DNA of 32,634 bases, taken from contig JACMRF010000071.1 in NCBI GenBank assembly GCA_014376575.1, positions 1-32,634 of the forward strand. Reading direction: 5' to 3'. Below are positions 16,236 to 26,072 of the stretch, one piece after another. The position numbers and the translations under genes are program-made. Position 1 is the stretch's first letter. Each line of letters begins with the position of its first letter. This DNA comes from Undibacterium sp. Its GTDB lineage: Bacteria > Pseudomonadota > Gammaproteobacteria > Burkholderiales > Burkholderiaceae. The notes below the pieces were generated by a model. The model did not search any database. It saw only the letters and a program-made list of their open reading frames with translations, and was not told where the DNA came from.

Positions 16236-17840
16236 TTATTTAACGACTGGTGGCACTTCGAAAGTATGGAAGGGCGCTGGGCTAGGCACGGTCCACTCCA
16301 AACCTTCAGCCCCATCCCAAGGTTTGGCCTCAGCTGGCTTGCCTCCCCTAAAACACGGAACGACCACAGCGAGTAAGAAATATACTTGTATTAAACCGAA
16401 ACCAAATGCGCCAATCGTAGCTATCTGATTAAAATCAGTGAATTGAGCAGGGTAGTCCGCATAACGGCGCGGCATCCCAGCCAACCCCAAAAAGTGCATA
16501 GGGAAAAAAGTTATATTAAAAAATATCAGCGAACCCCAAAAATGAATCTTGCCGCGCGATTCATTGTACATAAAGCCCGTCCACTTTGGACTCCAGTAGT
16601 AGAAACCAGCAAACAAAGCAAATAAAGAACCCGCCACTAAAACGTAATGAAAGTGAGCAACTACATAATAAGTATCCTGCAGCTGGATATCAATTGGCGT
16701 GACTGCCAGTATCAAACCAGTGAACCCACCCATAGTAAATACAAAAATAAAACCGACAGCAAACAACATTGGCGTTTCGAAAGTCATCGAACCTTGCCAC
16801 ATTGTTGCAACCCAGTTAAATACTTTCACACCAGTCGGAACTGAAATTAACATCGTTGCATACATGAAAAACAACTGCGCTGTTACTGGCATACCAGTAG
16901 TAAACATGTGATGTGCCCAAACAATGAATGACAAAATTGCAATGGAGGATGTTGCATACACCATCGACGCATAACCAAACAAAGGCTTACGAGCAAAAGC
17001 TGGAACAATTTGTGACACGATACCAAATGCTGGCAAAATCATAATGTAGACTTCGGGATGCCCGAAGAACCAGAAGATATGCTGATACATCACAGGATCA
17101 CCACCACCGGCAGCGTTGAAGAATGAGGTGCCGAAATGGCGATCTGTCAAAGTCATCGTAATCGCACCTGCCAGCACTGGCATAACAGCGATCAACAGAT
17201 AAGCAGTAATTAACCAGGTCCAACAAAACATTGGCATTTTCATCAAGGTCATGCCAGGTGCACGCATGTTCAGGATCGTAGTAATAATATTAATTGACCC
17301 CATGATGGAAGATGCGCCCATAATATGGATTGCAAAAATCGCCATATCCATACCAGGCCCCATTTGTGTCGACAATGGTGCATACAATGTCCATCCGGCA
17401 GCAGTCGCGCCCCCTGGAACCCAGAATGATGCCATTAGCAGAATCGCAGCTGGAGGCATCAACCAGAATGAAAAGTTATTCATTCTGGCAAAGGCCATAT
17501 CGGCTGCGCCAATCTGCAAAGGGATCATCCAATTCGCAAACCCAACAAAAGCCGGCATAATCGCGCCGAAAACCATAACCAAGCCATGCATGGTTGTCAA
17601 TTGATTGAAGAATTCGGGTTGTACCAACTGCAAACCAGGTTGGAATAATTCGCTACGAATCAACAATGCCATTACACCGCCAGCCATCAGCATAGTAAAA
17701 GCAAAAATTAAATACAAATTACCTATGACTTTATGATTTGTGGCCAACAAATATCTAGCCCAACCTTGAGGCTCATCATGGCTATGGTCATCGTGACCGT
17801 GAGAATGATCGTGTGCGTGATCGACTGCTGTGGTGCTCAT
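16236..17840 (-). CDS. ctaD: Cytochrome c oxidase subunit I
   Basis: Subunit I holds heme a, heme a3 and CuB and reduces oxygen while pumping protons. The 534-residue protein has twelve helices. Ligands are visible: His85 in T-T-M-H-G-L-V-M (heme a), the H-P-E-V-Y motif at 261-265 (CuB His and cross-linked Tyr), His310-His311 (CuB), and His396 and His398 in V-V-A-H-F-H-Y-V (heme a3 and heme a). The HPEVY motif and helix layout put it in the A-type aa3 group. The N-terminus (residues 8-22) is unusually histidine- and aspartate-rich, with eight His in fifteen residues, a feature of some related bacteria. It follows ctaC after 17 bases. Confidence 0.98.
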   Translation of the reverse strand: MSTTAVDHAHDHSHGHDDHSHDEPQGWARYLLATNHKVIGNLYLIFAFTMLMAGGVMALLIRSELFQPGLQLVQPEFFNQLTTMHGLVMVFGAIMPAFVGFANWMIPLQIGAADMAFARMNNFSFWLMPPAAILLMASFWVPGGATAAGWTLYAPLSTQMGPGMDMAIFAIHIMGASSIMGSINIITTILNMRAPGMTLMKMPMFCWTWLITAYLLIAVMPVLAGAITMTLTDRHFGTSFFNAAGGGDPVMYQHIFWFFGHPEVYIMILPAFGIVSQIVPAFARKPLFGYASMVYATSSIAILSFIVWAHHMFTTGMPVTAQLFFMYATMLISVPTGVKVFNWVATMWQGSMTFETPMLFAVGFIFVFTMGGFTGLILAVTPIDIQLQDTYYVVAHFHYVLVAGSLFALFAGFYYWSPKWTGFMYNESRGKIHFWGSLIFFNITFFPMHFLGLAGMPRRYADYPAQFTDFNQIATIGAFGFGLIQVYFLLAVVVPCFRGGKPAEAKPWDGAEGLEWTVPSPAPFHTFEVPPVVK

Positions 17841-17857
17841 CTCAATCTCCTGTTCAA

Positions 17858-19033
17858 TTACTTACGAGCAGCCAAAACGTCGGCTGGCTGGACGATATTT
17901 TCTGCGGATTTATTTGACCAGCTATTGCGAGTGTATGTAATCACTGCGGCAATTTCCGTATCAGATAAGGTGGCTTTCCAAGCTGGCATCGCATTTTTTC
18001 CGTTCAGCAAAATACCTACTTGAGCTGCTTTCGGACCAAGAACAACGACGGAACCATCCAATGCCGGGAAGGCGCCTGGAACACCCTTACCGGTTGCTTG
18101 ATGACATGCCACACAATTTGCCGAATAGACTTTCTCACCGCGCTGCTTCAACTCATCGATGGTCCAAACCTTACTAGGGTCGTCAGCATTCGCTGCCATT
18201 TCTTTCTTTTTTCCATCTACCCATTTTTTATAATCATCTGCAGAAACGACATTAACTACGATAGGCATAAATGCATGTTCTTTACCGCACAATTCTGAAC
18301 ACAGACCACGATAAACACCTATCTTGTCCGCCTTAAACCAAGTATCGCGAACAAAACCAGGTATCGCATCCTGCTTTACACCAAACGATGGTACCGACCA
18401 AGAGTGAATCACATCATTGGCCGTCGTGATGATACGAATTTTTTTATTGACCGGCACGAACACTTCATTATCTACTTCCATCAGATAATTCTCGCCACGC
18501 GGCTCTGTTGGCAACACGCCAGGAGCACCGACTTGAGTTCTTGGTGTTTTCAACGTAGAAAGAAAAGCAATACCCTCGCCATCACCCTTCAGGTAGTCGT
18601 AACCCCATTTCCACTGCATACCGGTAGCTTTAATGGTGATATCGGCGTTTGATGTATCTTTCATTGATACCAAAGTTTTGGTTGCTGGCAACGCCATACC
18701 AATAACGATGATGAATGGAACGATAGTCCACAAAATCTCGACAGTAGTACTTTCATGGAAAGTTGCCGCCTTGTGTCCAAGCGATTTACGGTGTTTCAAT
18801 ATTGAATAAAACATCACACTGAACACAGCGACAAAAATCACAAGACAAATTACCAGCATTAAATTATGCAAGGAATAAATTTGCTCCGCAATCTGTGTCA
18901 CGGGCGTTTGCAAGTTCAACTCAAGCACCGCTGGACCGCCCTGACTATCTTTTACCGCTGCCCAAGTTGGCAGGACTGCTGCCACAAGCGAAGCACCCAG
19001 CATTAACGACTGTAATCGCTTAGCATCTTTCAT
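17858..19033 (-). CDS. ctaC: Cytochrome c oxidase subunit II with fused cytochrome c domain
   Basis: The 391-residue protein has a signal peptide (about 1-26), two helices (about 54-79 and 100-120), a cupredoxin domain with CuA ligands His210, Cys245, Cys249, His253 and Met256, and a C-terminal class I cytochrome c domain with C-V-A-C-H at 307-311 and axial Met349. The fusion makes the enzyme a caa3-type oxidase that takes electrons from a soluble donor through its own heme c. The ATG at 19033 is preceded by GGGGAA; a start at 19093 would add 20 residues ahead of the signal peptide and is unlikely. It is the first gene of the structural operon with a good promoter 76 bases upstream. Confidence 0.96.
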   Translation of the reverse strand: MKDAKRLQSLMLGASLVAAVLPTWAAVKDSQGGPAVLELNLQTPVTQIAEQIYSLHNLMLVICLVIFVAVFSVMFYSILKHRKSLGHKAATFHESTTVEILWTIVPFIIVIGMALPATKTLVSMKDTSNADITIKATGMQWKWGYDYLKGDGEGIAFLSTLKTPRTQVGAPGVLPTEPRGENYLMEVDNEVFVPVNKKIRIITTANDVIHSWSVPSFGVKQDAIPGFVRDTWFKADKIGVYRGLCSELCGKEHAFMPIVVNVVSADDYKKWVDGKKKEMAANADDPSKVWTIDELKQRGEKVYSANCVACHQATGKGVPGAFPALDGSVVVLGPKAAQVGILLNGKNAMPAWKATLSDTEIAAVITYTRNSWSNKSAENIVQPADVLAARK

Positions 19034-19108
19034 GATTTCCCCAAAACCCTGTTTAAATTTTTTATTAGAAGTATCAAAACACGCATTAACCACTTCTGCA
19101 ACTGCGAG

Positions 19109-19138
19109 AGTATAAGGCGTAAAGGCGCTCTACATCAA
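19109..19138 (-). promoter_or_regulatory. Sigma-70 type promoter of the ctaC operon
   Basis: On the minus strand TTGATG (19138-19133) and TATACT (19114-19109) are separated by 18 bases. The -10 end is 75 bases before the ctaC start codon. No other candidate of this quality is in the region. Confidence 0.55.
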
Positions 19139-19241
19139 GAGAAAATCAAGCAGAATATCCACAGCTCGGCCATGATACATCTCAATTATCAATCAAATCA
19201 GAGCACTAAAAACTTAGTCAATTATGAAAACTTGATATAGA

Positions 19242-20159
19242 TTAAAGTTGTTTTTTTGGGAAATCGAGCCTGATAACGGATTCACCCGAACGAAGTTTCT
19301 TCGGGATTGGCTTGAACGCATGTCCGAAAATCACTTCAAATGTCATTGGAATGCGGCCATCGCGATTTCGCATCGATTCCAATGCCTCGCAAACACGACG
19401 ATACGCAGATTTGCCGAGCAATCCTTTGCTACGAGTCAATAAGGGATTGCCACCCAACGAGCGAGCATCCGCAAATAATTTTTCCACACTATCATAAGTA
19501 AGTGTCAGCTTTTCCATATCCATCACAGGTGTAGATAGACCGGAATTCACTAGCATATCGCCATAGTCATGCATATCAACAAAAGGTAATGTATGCGGTG
19601 ATTGATCTATTTCCGCAAAGGCTTGCCGCAACTCCAGCATCGTATCTGGCCCAAAGCACGAAAACATCAGCAGACCTTCATTACGTAGAACCCTACGCCA
19701 TTCAACAAATACCACGTCAGGTTGTGGATGCCAATGCAGCGCCAAATTAGACCAAACGACATCAATATTGTTTGTAGTAATAGGGAGGTTAGCGAAATCA
19801 GCGCAAGAAAGCGCAGAATTTATCTCTGTCCGCAAAGATGCAGGCAACCATTTATCGAGAAAGCGACCAACAGAGCTATTCGCGTTCCTCTGTTTTTGAA
19901 ACGCAGACCGCAGCAACGCATGAGAAGCATCTACCCCGATGACATGAGAATCCGGAAAACATTTTTGTAGCTTTGCCAGATCCCTTCCATCCCCGCAACC
20001 AGCGTCTAACACCCGCGATGGATTTATTTTGACGAAATCAAGCTTATCCCGCATACGCCCAGCGATTTCGCGTCGCAAAAAATCAGAGGCGTCAATACGA
20101 TCTGGGCGTGCAAACAGGCGACGCACTAGTTGTAAGTCAATGGGGGCACTAAGTGTCAT
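19242..20159 (-). CDS. bioC: Malonyl-ACP O-methyltransferase BioC
   Basis: BioC methylates the free carboxyl of malonyl-ACP so that the fatty acid pathway can build pimeloyl-ACP methyl ester for biotin. The 305-residue protein is a class I SAM methyltransferase: V-L-D-A-G-C-G-D-G-R-D-L (motif I, about 50-61), V-I-G-V-D-A-S (motif II) and V-W-S-N-L-A-L-H-W (motif IV/post-I). The R-R-E-I-A-x-R-M N-terminal segment and L-H-W-H-P-Q-P-D are typical of BioC. No other biotin gene is next to it here. It is divergent from the comF-type gene. Confidence 0.87.
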   Translation of the reverse strand: MTLSAPIDLQLVRRLFARPDRIDASDFLRREIAGRMRDKLDFVKINPSRVLDAGCGDGRDLAKLQKCFPDSHVIGVDASHALLRSAFQKQRNANSSVGRFLDKWLPASLRTEINSALSCADFANLPITTNNIDVVWSNLALHWHPQPDVVFVEWRRVLRNEGLLMFSCFGPDTMLELRQAFAEIDQSPHTLPFVDMHDYGDMLVNSGLSTPVMDMEKLTLTYDSVEKLFADARSLGGNPLLTRSKGLLGKSAYRRVCEALESMRNRDGRIPMTFEVIFGHAFKPIPKKLRSGESVIRLDFPKKQL

Positions 20160-20253
20160 AAATAAAAAGTTTGTTGAAATGAAAATGCGATAATCCAGCA
20201 GTTTACACGCTTGCCGTTAATAGTTAATCTAGCGCACCTTTTACGCCTGCCTT

Positions 20254-20994
20254 ATGCCTACATTCAGACATGTCTTGTCTAGCTACCTTAGCTCAGCGAT
20301 TGCCGCGCTCATTCCCTCCTCCTGTGCACTCTGCGGGAAAACTGAAAATGAATTAATGTGCTCAGGTTGTCACCAACAATTTTTCGGCACTACCTCGTCT
20401 CGTTGTATCCAGTGCGCAATTCCTTTAACCGTGAATGATCAACAACGCCGCTGTGGAGGCTGCATCAGCGCACCACCTGAGTTTGATCGAACCATTACTG
20501 CCGGCACCTATGCAGCTCCGGTTGACCAGCTTATTTTGGCGCTCAAATTTGGTCATCGTTTAGCGCTCGCTGACTTACTTTCCAACATGCTCCGGGACGC
20601 AATATTGCAAGATCCTCAACATCAGTTACCCGACTTGCTATGCCCTGTTCCTCTGGGCCGGCAAAGATTGCTCGAGCGCGGATTTAATCAATCACTTGAA
20701 ATTGCAAAACCACTATCTATTTATTTGGGGATTGCTCTATACCCGCAACTCATACGCCGAAGCCGAGAAACAGCGCAACAAAGTAGCCTGCATCCGGACG
20801 ATAGGCATAAAAATGTGCGCAATGCGTTCAGCCTAAACGATACCGCGATTGATTTAGTACGAGGCAAGCATATAGGAATAGTGGATGACGTGATGACGAC
20901 CGGTACAACTTCCAATGAGATTGCGGGCTTACTTAAACGCTTTGGCGCTGCCAAAGTAAGTAATTACGTGTTCGCCAGAACACCTTTGCACTAG
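20254..20994 (+). CDS. ComF family phosphoribosyltransferase-like protein
   Basis: The 246-residue protein has an N-terminal zinc-finger-like region with Cys pairs at 24/27, 36/39, 51/54 and 67/70, then a type I phosphoribosyltransferase fold with the PRPP-binding motif I-G-I-V-D-D-V-M-T-T-G-T-T near residue 208. This is the ComF/GntX family. Relatives help DNA uptake in naturally competent bacteria, or act in gluconate utilisation as GntX; the reaction is unsettled. C-P-V-P-L-G-R-x-R-L-x-x-R-G-F-N-Q-S in the middle is a further family motif. It follows bioC divergently, an arrangement common in betaproteobacteria. Confidence 0.9.
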   Translation: MPTFRHVLSSYLSSAIAALIPSSCALCGKTENELMCSGCHQQFFGTTSSRCIQCAIPLTVNDQQRRCGGCISAPPEFDRTITAGTYAAPVDQLILALKFGHRLALADLLSNMLRDAILQDPQHQLPDLLCPVPLGRQRLLERGFNQSLEIAKPLSIYLGIALYPQLIRRSRETAQQSSLHPDDRHKNVRNAFSLNDTAIDLVRGKHIGIVDDVMTTGTTSNEIAGLLKRFGAAKVSNYVFARTPLH

Positions 20995-21073
20995 ACTTAA
21001 ATAAGGTAAATAATGACGAGCACTAGGCTATCATTGCACCTTCAAATGTTTAATTAAAGAGAAGGAAGCTATC

Positions 21074-21544
21074 TTGTTTCATGTTGTCTTAGTCGAGCCG
21101 GAAATCCCACCCAATACGGGAAACATTATTCGCCTGTGCGCCAATACTGGAGCACAACTTCATCTGATTGAGCCACTAGGTTTTCCATTGGATGACAGTA
21201 AGATGAAGCGCGCCGGGCTCGATTATCACGACTATGCGACGATGAAAGTACACAAAAACTGGGCGGCTTTCTTAGTCGCGGAACAACCAGATCAAGAGCG
21301 CATGTTTGCAATGACAACGCACGGTTCTTCGACGTTTTCATCCATCGCATTTAAGCCCGGTGATTTTTTTGTTTTTGGAGCTGAAACACGGGGACTGGCG
21401 CAGGAGGTAAGAGAATCGTTCCCTATTAATCAACGGATACGACTACCGATGCAGCCAGATAATCGCAGTTTGAATTTATCAAATACCGTCGCGATAGTCG
21501 TTTATGAAGCATGGCGTCAAAATGATTTTTCTGGCGGAGTCTAA
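21074..21544 (+). CDS. trmL: tRNA (cytidine/uridine-34 2'-O)-methyltransferase
   Basis: TrmL methylates the 2'-hydroxyl of the wobble base in tRNA-Leu. The 156-residue protein is a minimal SPOUT enzyme. It begins F-H-V-V-L-V-E-P-E-I-P-P-N-T-G-N-I and has the trefoil-knot motifs F-G-A-E-T-R-G-L and L-P-M-Q-P-D-N-R-S-L-N-L-S-N-T-V. The start is a TTG at 21074: GAAGGAAG at 21061-21068 is well placed for it, and the conserved N-terminus starts there. Using the next ATG would remove conserved residues. Confidence 0.94.
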   Translation: MFHVVLVEPEIPPNTGNIIRLCANTGAQLHLIEPLGFPLDDSKMKRAGLDYHDYATMKVHKNWAAFLVAEQPDQERMFAMTTHGSSTFSSIAFKPGDFFVFGAETRGLAQEVRESFPINQRIRLPMQPDNRSLNLSNTVAIVVYEAWRQNDFSGGV

Positions 21545-21625
21545 ATTAAATGATCAAATAAAATGACTCGTAAATTTTGATTTACTTGCCAATATTAAGT
21601 AAGATTATTGTCTTGAGGATGTACG

Positions 21626-22741
21626 ATGCAAATAATCAAAACGCCGTTACGTTGCAAACATAACCAATATCAGCGCGGCCGTATTAAGGTATCCAATCTG
21701 CTTGCGATGCTGATCGTAATATTCGCCAGTATTCCGCTCATATCAAAGCCTGCCACTTTGCCATTGATGTCTTTTATCGGTGTGCTTATTATCGTACTGA
21801 TTTGGCAAATATTAGACGCACGCAAAAAGGATGTTGTTGAACAAGCAGAAACCGTAACACACCCCGTAGTCCGATACATAACGACACCAGTTGAAGACAC
21901 TGACAAAGCCGAATTACTCAATGCAATTCTGCCAATCTGGCAAAATCACGTCACCACATCCAAATTACAAACTGAAACTGCAGTAAGCCAATTGATCGTC
22001 AGCGTCGGTTCATTGATACCTCAATTCGACGAAATCGGTTTCGCAACCCATACCGGCAACGAACACACAGTACAACACACCGCCACAATCAAACTCCTCG
22101 ATCTTTGCCGTCAAGAATTGCAACCAGTTATCGAGCATCTCGAACAAATGGTGCAGAGCGAAAATGAATTACTCGACGGCATACGCGGGCTTACCGAGTC
22201 CACTGCGGACCTCAAAGACATGGCGCACAACGTAGGCATCATTGCCGCACAAACCAATTTACTCGCCATCAACGCCTCCATCGAAGCTGCGCGCGCGGGT
22301 GAGCATGGCAAGGGTTTTGCCGTTGTCGCGAGTGAGGTGCGCAGACTCTCTTTAATGTCAGGCGACACGGGAAAAACCATCACTGAGCGTGTTAATCAAA
22401 TTTCCGACGTAGTGAAGACAGCCTTAAAGACCGCGCAAAAAGTCAATGATCGCGATCGAGCTGCAATCAACCAATCTAGACAAGTAATCAAAAACGTACT
22501 TGGTCATGTACAAAATTTAGCTGAAGCCGCCGAGATCATGCGCGGCCAAGGTGCCGTCATTCGCAATGACGTTGAAAACTTACTCATTACATTGCACTAT
22601 CAAGATAAGGTCAGTCAAATGCTCAATGTGCTTGACCGTGATATCGGCAAACTGCTGCAAGCGATAGGTGAAGGGCAACGTTTGCCAAGCCCCTCAGAAT
22701 GGATGCAGGAATTAAAATCTCATTACAACATGCAAGACTAA
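21626..22741 (+). CDS. Methyl-accepting chemotaxis-like protein without periplasmic sensor
   Basis: A 371-residue protein with two closely spaced helices (about 24-40 and 45-62), practically no periplasmic loop and no HAMP domain, followed by a long cytoplasmic coiled coil. The MCP signalling tip is present near 204-240: [22 protein letters not shown] and [14 protein letters not shown]. The coil is short compared with standard MCPs and the C-terminus lacks a CheR-binding pentapeptide. It probably senses a cytoplasmic or membrane signal. GAGG at 21614-21617 supports the start. It is the first gene of the chemotaxis group. Confidence 0.88.
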   Translation: MQIIKTPLRCKHNQYQRGRIKVSNLLAMLIVIFASIPLISKPATLPLMSFIGVLIIVLIWQILDARKKDVVEQAETVTHPVVRYITTPVEDTDKAELLNAILPIWQNHVTTSKLQTETAVSQLIVSVGSLIPQFDEIGFATHTGNEHTVQHTATIKLLDLCRQELQPVIEHLEQMVQSENELLDGIRGLTESTADLKDMAHNVGIIAAQTNLLAINASIEAARAGEHGKGFAVVASEVRRLSLMSGDTGKTITERVNQISDVVKTALKTAQKVNDRDRAAINQSRQVIKNVLGHVQNLAEAAEIMRGQGAVIRNDVENLLITLHYQDKVSQMLNVLDRDIGKLLQAIGEGQRLPSPSEWMQELKSHYNMQD

Positions 22742-22865
22742 CAAAACAATCACGCGCAAACGCGAAGCGCGCCCGCTGTCGCGGCACCGCAATAAACTGA
22801 CATTACGTTTTTTCATATGCGTTTTAAATCCGTCTTATCCATCATCCAATTAAGCGAGGTCAGGC

Positions 22866-23234
22866 ATGTCAAAAACAGTCATGGTAGTAGACGATTCAGC
22901 ATCGGTACGACAAGTGGTCGGGCTAGCTTTAAGGGGCGCAGGATATCTGGTCGTTGAAGGGATAGACGGCGTAGACGCGTTATCCAAGCTCAATGGCCAA
23001 AAGATCCACCTCATCATCTCCGACGTCAACATGCCCAACATGGACGGCATCACCTTCGTGACCGAAGTTAAAAAACTCCCGATGTACAAATTCACGCCCA
23101 TCATCATGCTCACCACCGAATCGCAAGAAGGCAAAAAACTCCAGGCTCAGGCGGCTGGGGCCAGAGCCTGGGTAGTTAAACCCTTCCAGCCGGCACAAAT
23201 GCTCGCGGCCGTTTCCAAACTCATTCTTCCCTAA
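22866..23234 (+). CDS. Single-domain response regulator, CheY-like
   Basis: A 122-residue receiver domain with the acidic pair Asp9-Asp10, phospho-acceptor Asp53, Thr83/Thr84 and Lys105, all in the expected positions. There is no output domain. D-V-N-M-P-N-M-D-G-I-T and the L-T-T-E-S motif place it with CheY-type regulators of polar or accessory chemotaxis operons. It follows the MCP-like gene after 124 bases and precedes the broken ORF where cheA would be expected. Its kinase is not in this window. Confidence 0.92.
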   Translation: MSKTVMVVDDSASVRQVVGLALRGAGYLVVEGIDGVDALSKLNGQKIHLIISDVNMPNMDGITFVTEVKKLPMYKFTPIIMLTTESQEGKKLQAQAAGARAWVVKPFQPAQMLAAVSKLILP

Positions 23235-23245
23235 ACAAGGCGGCC

Positions 23246-23458
23246 ATGACCACGCACGCAATCACCGGTGAGCTCAACCTCTCCCAAGTAGGCGAATTGG
23301 CCGCACACCGGTGGTAGATCTGGCGGCCCGCTTTGGCTGTGGGGTGACGGGGATATCGCGCCTGCGCCGCGCCTGCATCGTGATCATTGAGATGGTGGCT
23401 GTCGGGCGACCTATGCTGCCGAGGAAATATGCTGCAGGAAATTCTATGGAGTCGGAGA
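23246..23458 (+). pseudogene. Truncated STAS-like ORF and deletion scar ahead of cheR
   Basis: An ATG at 23246 opens a frame M-T-T-H-A-I-T-G-E-L-N-L-S-Q-V-G-E-L-A-A that ends at TAG 23315-23317 after only 23 residues. The start resembles the N-terminus of small STAS-domain (MlaB/anti-anti-sigma like) proteins encoded between cheY and cheA in related operons; this is recognised by pattern only. The rest up to the cheR ribosome binding site (GGAG at 23448-23451) is GC-richer and has no continuous protein signal. CheA and CheW genes, which normally lie here, are absent. I read this as the remnant of a deletion that removed STAS, cheA and cheW. Confidence 0.5.
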
Positions 23459-24292
23459 ATGCGAGTGAATCAACCACGTAGTATCGCTCCGGTACCAATT
23501 CAGAAAAAAGAGTTTGAATGGATCTCTCGCTTTCTGTATGAGCGTACCGGCATTGCATTACATGACGGTAAGCAAGCACTGGTCATGGGCCGCCTTGACA
23601 AACGCCTGCGTAGCCGCAGCTTGACTAGTTACGGCGATTATTTTGCCTTACTTGGCCGCCCAGGATATGAGGATGAAACCACGGTGGCAATTGATCTCCT
23701 GACGACCAATGAAACTTATTTTTTTCGCGAGCCTAAACATTTTGAGTTTCTGCAAAAGGTCATCTTTCCGCAATATGCTCGCCAGCGTGGTATCCGTATC
23801 TGGAGTGCTGCCAGTTCCAGCGGCGAAGAAGCTTACACCATCGCCATGACACTGGCGGAACATTTTCCCGGTGACCGCTGGGAAGTAGCAGGAACCGATA
23901 TTTCGACCCGCATCGTTGAAAAAGCAAGCCGTGGTCTATACCCGATGTCGGCCGCAGATAAAATTCCACCAGCGCTACTAAAAAAATACTGCATGAAAGG
24001 GAAAGAAGAATATGAAGACTTCTTTTTGGTCGATAGCAATTTGCGTCAAAAGGTGAATTTCTGCATCGTTAACCTGATAGAGCCTTTGCCGGAAATGGGT
24101 TTGTTTGAAGTGATCTTTCTGCGCAATGTGATGATTTATTTTGACATGGAAACCAAGCAAAAATTAGTACAGCGTTTATATGAAAAACTGCGACCAGGTG
24201 GGTATTTTATTGTCAGCCATTCCGAAACGCTCAATGGGATTAATTCCAACTTAAAATTACTTGGGCCGTCTATTTACAGGCGCGACATTTAA
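23459..24292 (+). CDS. cheR: Chemotaxis protein methyltransferase CheR
   Basis: CheR methylates glutamates of chemoreceptors with SAM, giving adaptation. The 277-residue protein has the helical N-terminal domain (about 14-80), T-N-E-T-Y-F-F-R-E at 83-91, the SAM motif W-S-A-A-S-S-S-G-E-E-A-Y at 115-126, and V-I-F-L-R-N-V-M-I-Y-F near the end of the Rossmann fold, matching the family I-F-C-R-N-V-x-I-Y-F. I use the ATG at 23459 because GGAG lies seven bases upstream; the longer frame from 23387 starts in the degraded region. Cluster order cheR-cheD-cheB is standard. Confidence 0.95.
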   Translation: MRVNQPRSIAPVPIQKKEFEWISRFLYERTGIALHDGKQALVMGRLDKRLRSRSLTSYGDYFALLGRPGYEDETTVAIDLLTTNETYFFREPKHFEFLQKVIFPQYARQRGIRIWSAASSSGEEAYTIAMTLAEHFPGDRWEVAGTDISTRIVEKASRGLYPMSAADKIPPALLKKYCMKGKEEYEDFFLVDSNLRQKVNFCIVNLIEPLPEMGLFEVIFLRNVMIYFDMETKQKLVQRLYEKLRPGGYFIVSHSETLNGINSNLKLLGPSIYRRDI

Positions 24293-24315
24293 GCGTTATA
24301 AGAACAGTACATAAA

Positions 24316-24810
24316 ATGAACGAACCCGGTTTTTACATTGATATATTTTTGCAGCCCGGAGAGTTTTACTTTAGTGACAGGGAGACTCGTATCCGCACTA
24401 TTCTCGGCTCCTGCGTTGCCATTACCCTCTGGCACCCCAAAAAGCACATCGGTGGCATGTGTCACTACATGCTACCTAAAAATAACCGCCAGGGACACAA
24501 TAAAGAACTCGATGGAAAATACGCGGAAGATACAATACAAATGTTCATGCATGAGATAAGAAAATCCCAGACCTTGGCGCATGAGTACGAGGTTAAAATT
24601 TTTGGCGGAGGTAATCAGTTTCCAGATAAGGATAAACGTGTCTTCACGATATCTGATCAGAATGTGGAGATCGGCCGTCATTTATTGGCAAAACACGGCC
24701 TGAAAATAAAATCTGAACATTTGGGCGGCAATGGACACCGGAACGTCATATTCGATTTATGGTCTGGTGATGTCTGGGTCAAACATGTTGATAAGGTGAT
24801 GCCATCATGA
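24316..24810 (+). CDS. cheD: Chemoreceptor glutamine deamidase CheD
   Basis: CheD deamidates specific glutamines of chemoreceptors to glutamates. The 164-residue protein has the catalytic pair Cys33 in L-G-S-C-V-A-I-T and His50 in G-G-M-C-H-Y-M-L-P, and the threonine/Gly-rich segment F-G-G-G-N-Q-F. Its 3' end overlaps cheB by four bases (ATGA at 24807-24810). Confidence 0.95.
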   Translation: MNEPGFYIDIFLQPGEFYFSDRETRIRTILGSCVAITLWHPKKHIGGMCHYMLPKNNRQGHNKELDGKYAEDTIQMFMHEIRKSQTLAHEYEVKIFGGGNQFPDKDKRVFTISDQNVEIGRHLLAKHGLKIKSEHLGGNGHRNVIFDLWSGDVWVKHVDKVMPS

Positions 24811-25892
24811 GCGGAAAAATAAAAGTAATGCTGGTCGATGACTCAGCTGTTGTGCGCCAGGTACTTGCCGCCTTATTGGGCAAAGACCCGGGGATAGAAG
24901 TAATCGCCTCGGCTCCCGACCCTATCTTTGCGATGGAAAAAATGAACGCGCAGTGGCCAGACGTCATCGTTCTCGATATTGAAATGCCGCGTATGGATGG
25001 TATTACATTTTTAAAAAAAATCATGTCGATACGGCCGACGCCGGTCGTGATCTGCTCTACCCTGACAGAAAAAGGGGCTGCTACTTCCATGCAGGCCATG
25101 GCCGCGGGCGCAGTCGCCATTGTGACCAAACCTAAAGCGGGTCTAAAGAATTTTTTAGAACTGGATGAAGGCGATATTGTTGATGCCGTCAAGGCGGCCG
25201 CGGCATCGAATATGCGTCGCGTCAAGGCGATGAGCATGGCACCGCTTGGGCTTGCGCCCAAACTGACCATCGATCAGGCAATGCCTCACAGTGCCACGTC
25301 TGCCATGTCGATCACAACGGATAAATTGATTGCGATTGGCACCTCGACCGGTGGTACACAGGCCTTAGAGCTCGTTTTGAAAGAGCTGTCACGTACCGTG
25401 CCAGGTATCGTCATTGTGCAGCACATGCCCGAAAAATTTACCGAAGCGTTCGCCGACAGGCTCAATAATATTTGCGCCATGGAAGTGCTGGAGGCAAAAA
25501 ACGGCGACCGCGTCATCCCAGGGCGTGCGTTGGTCGCCCCCGGTGGAAAACACATGCAGGTCAAGCGCAGCGGCGCGCAATATCATGTAGAAATTTCGGA
25601 CGGTCCGCCAGTCAACCGACATCGCCCCTCGGTCGATGTGCTGTTCCGCTCAGTGGCAAAATGTGCCGGGCGCAATGCCTTGGGTATTATCATGACAGGC
25701 ATGGGCGACGATGGCGCGCTGGGCATGCGCGATATGCATGACGCCGGTGCAGAGACCATAGCGCAAGATGAGAAATCATGTGTGGTCTACGGCATGCCAA
25801 AAGAGGCCGTCAAATTAGGCGCGGTAGACAAAATAGTGCCTTTGTCAACCATTGCGGGATTGATCGAAACCTATGGCCGCAAACATGGATAA
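24807..25892 (+). CDS. cheB: Chemoreceptor methylesterase CheB
   Basis: CheB removes methyl groups from chemoreceptors and is activated by phosphorylation. The 361-residue protein has an N-terminal receiver domain (Asp11, Asp57 as phospho-acceptor, Lys108), a linker (about 125-170) and the esterase domain with catalytic Ser180 in G-T-S-T-G-G, His206 in Q-H-M-P and Asp302 in G-M-G-D-D-G. Its usual phosphodonor, CheA, is not encoded here. It ends the chemotaxis group; a palindromic repeat follows 55 bases later. Confidence 0.96.
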   Translation: MSGKIKVMLVDDSAVVRQVLAALLGKDPGIEVIASAPDPIFAMEKMNAQWPDVIVLDIEMPRMDGITFLKKIMSIRPTPVVICSTLTEKGAATSMQAMAAGAVAIVTKPKAGLKNFLELDEGDIVDAVKAAAASNMRRVKAMSMAPLGLAPKLTIDQAMPHSATSAMSITTDKLIAIGTSTGGTQALELVLKELSRTVPGIVIVQHMPEKFTEAFADRLNNICAMEVLEAKNGDRVIPGRALVAPGGKHMQVKRSGAQYHVEISDGPPVNRHRPSVDVLFRSVAKCAGRNALGIIMTGMGDDGALGMRDMHDAGAETIAQDEKSCVVYGMPKEAVKLGAVDKIVPLSTIAGLIETYGRKHG

Positions 25893-25947
25893 TATTGGCA
25901 TTCAAGACACATCAGAAAGCGATTTTTATAAAATATAAAACCCAACC

Positions 25948-26005
25948 CGCAATACCCATGCGGCTCATCGAGCATATATGGCTGAAAAGGCGCATGGATA
26001 GTGCG
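25948..26005. repeat. Imperfect palindrome, copy 2 of a dispersed family
   Basis: Left arm CGCAATACCCATGCGG and following bases pairs with the right arm ending GCGCATGGATAGTGCG, around the loop near 25974-25979. The first 16 bases are identical to copy 1 at 2342. A T-run follows at 26007-26010. It lies 55 bases downstream of cheB and could also end its transcript. Confidence 0.7.
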
Positions 26006-26072
26006 CTTTTATTCTGAAAGATTTAAATATATCAAAAAATCGACGCCACTTGGCCGTGTACTTCATCGCGCA

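Noticed and set aside
23274..23579. 101-codon minus-strand frame over the cheR start
   Set aside because: It is antisense to conserved CheR sequence and carries no recognisable motif.
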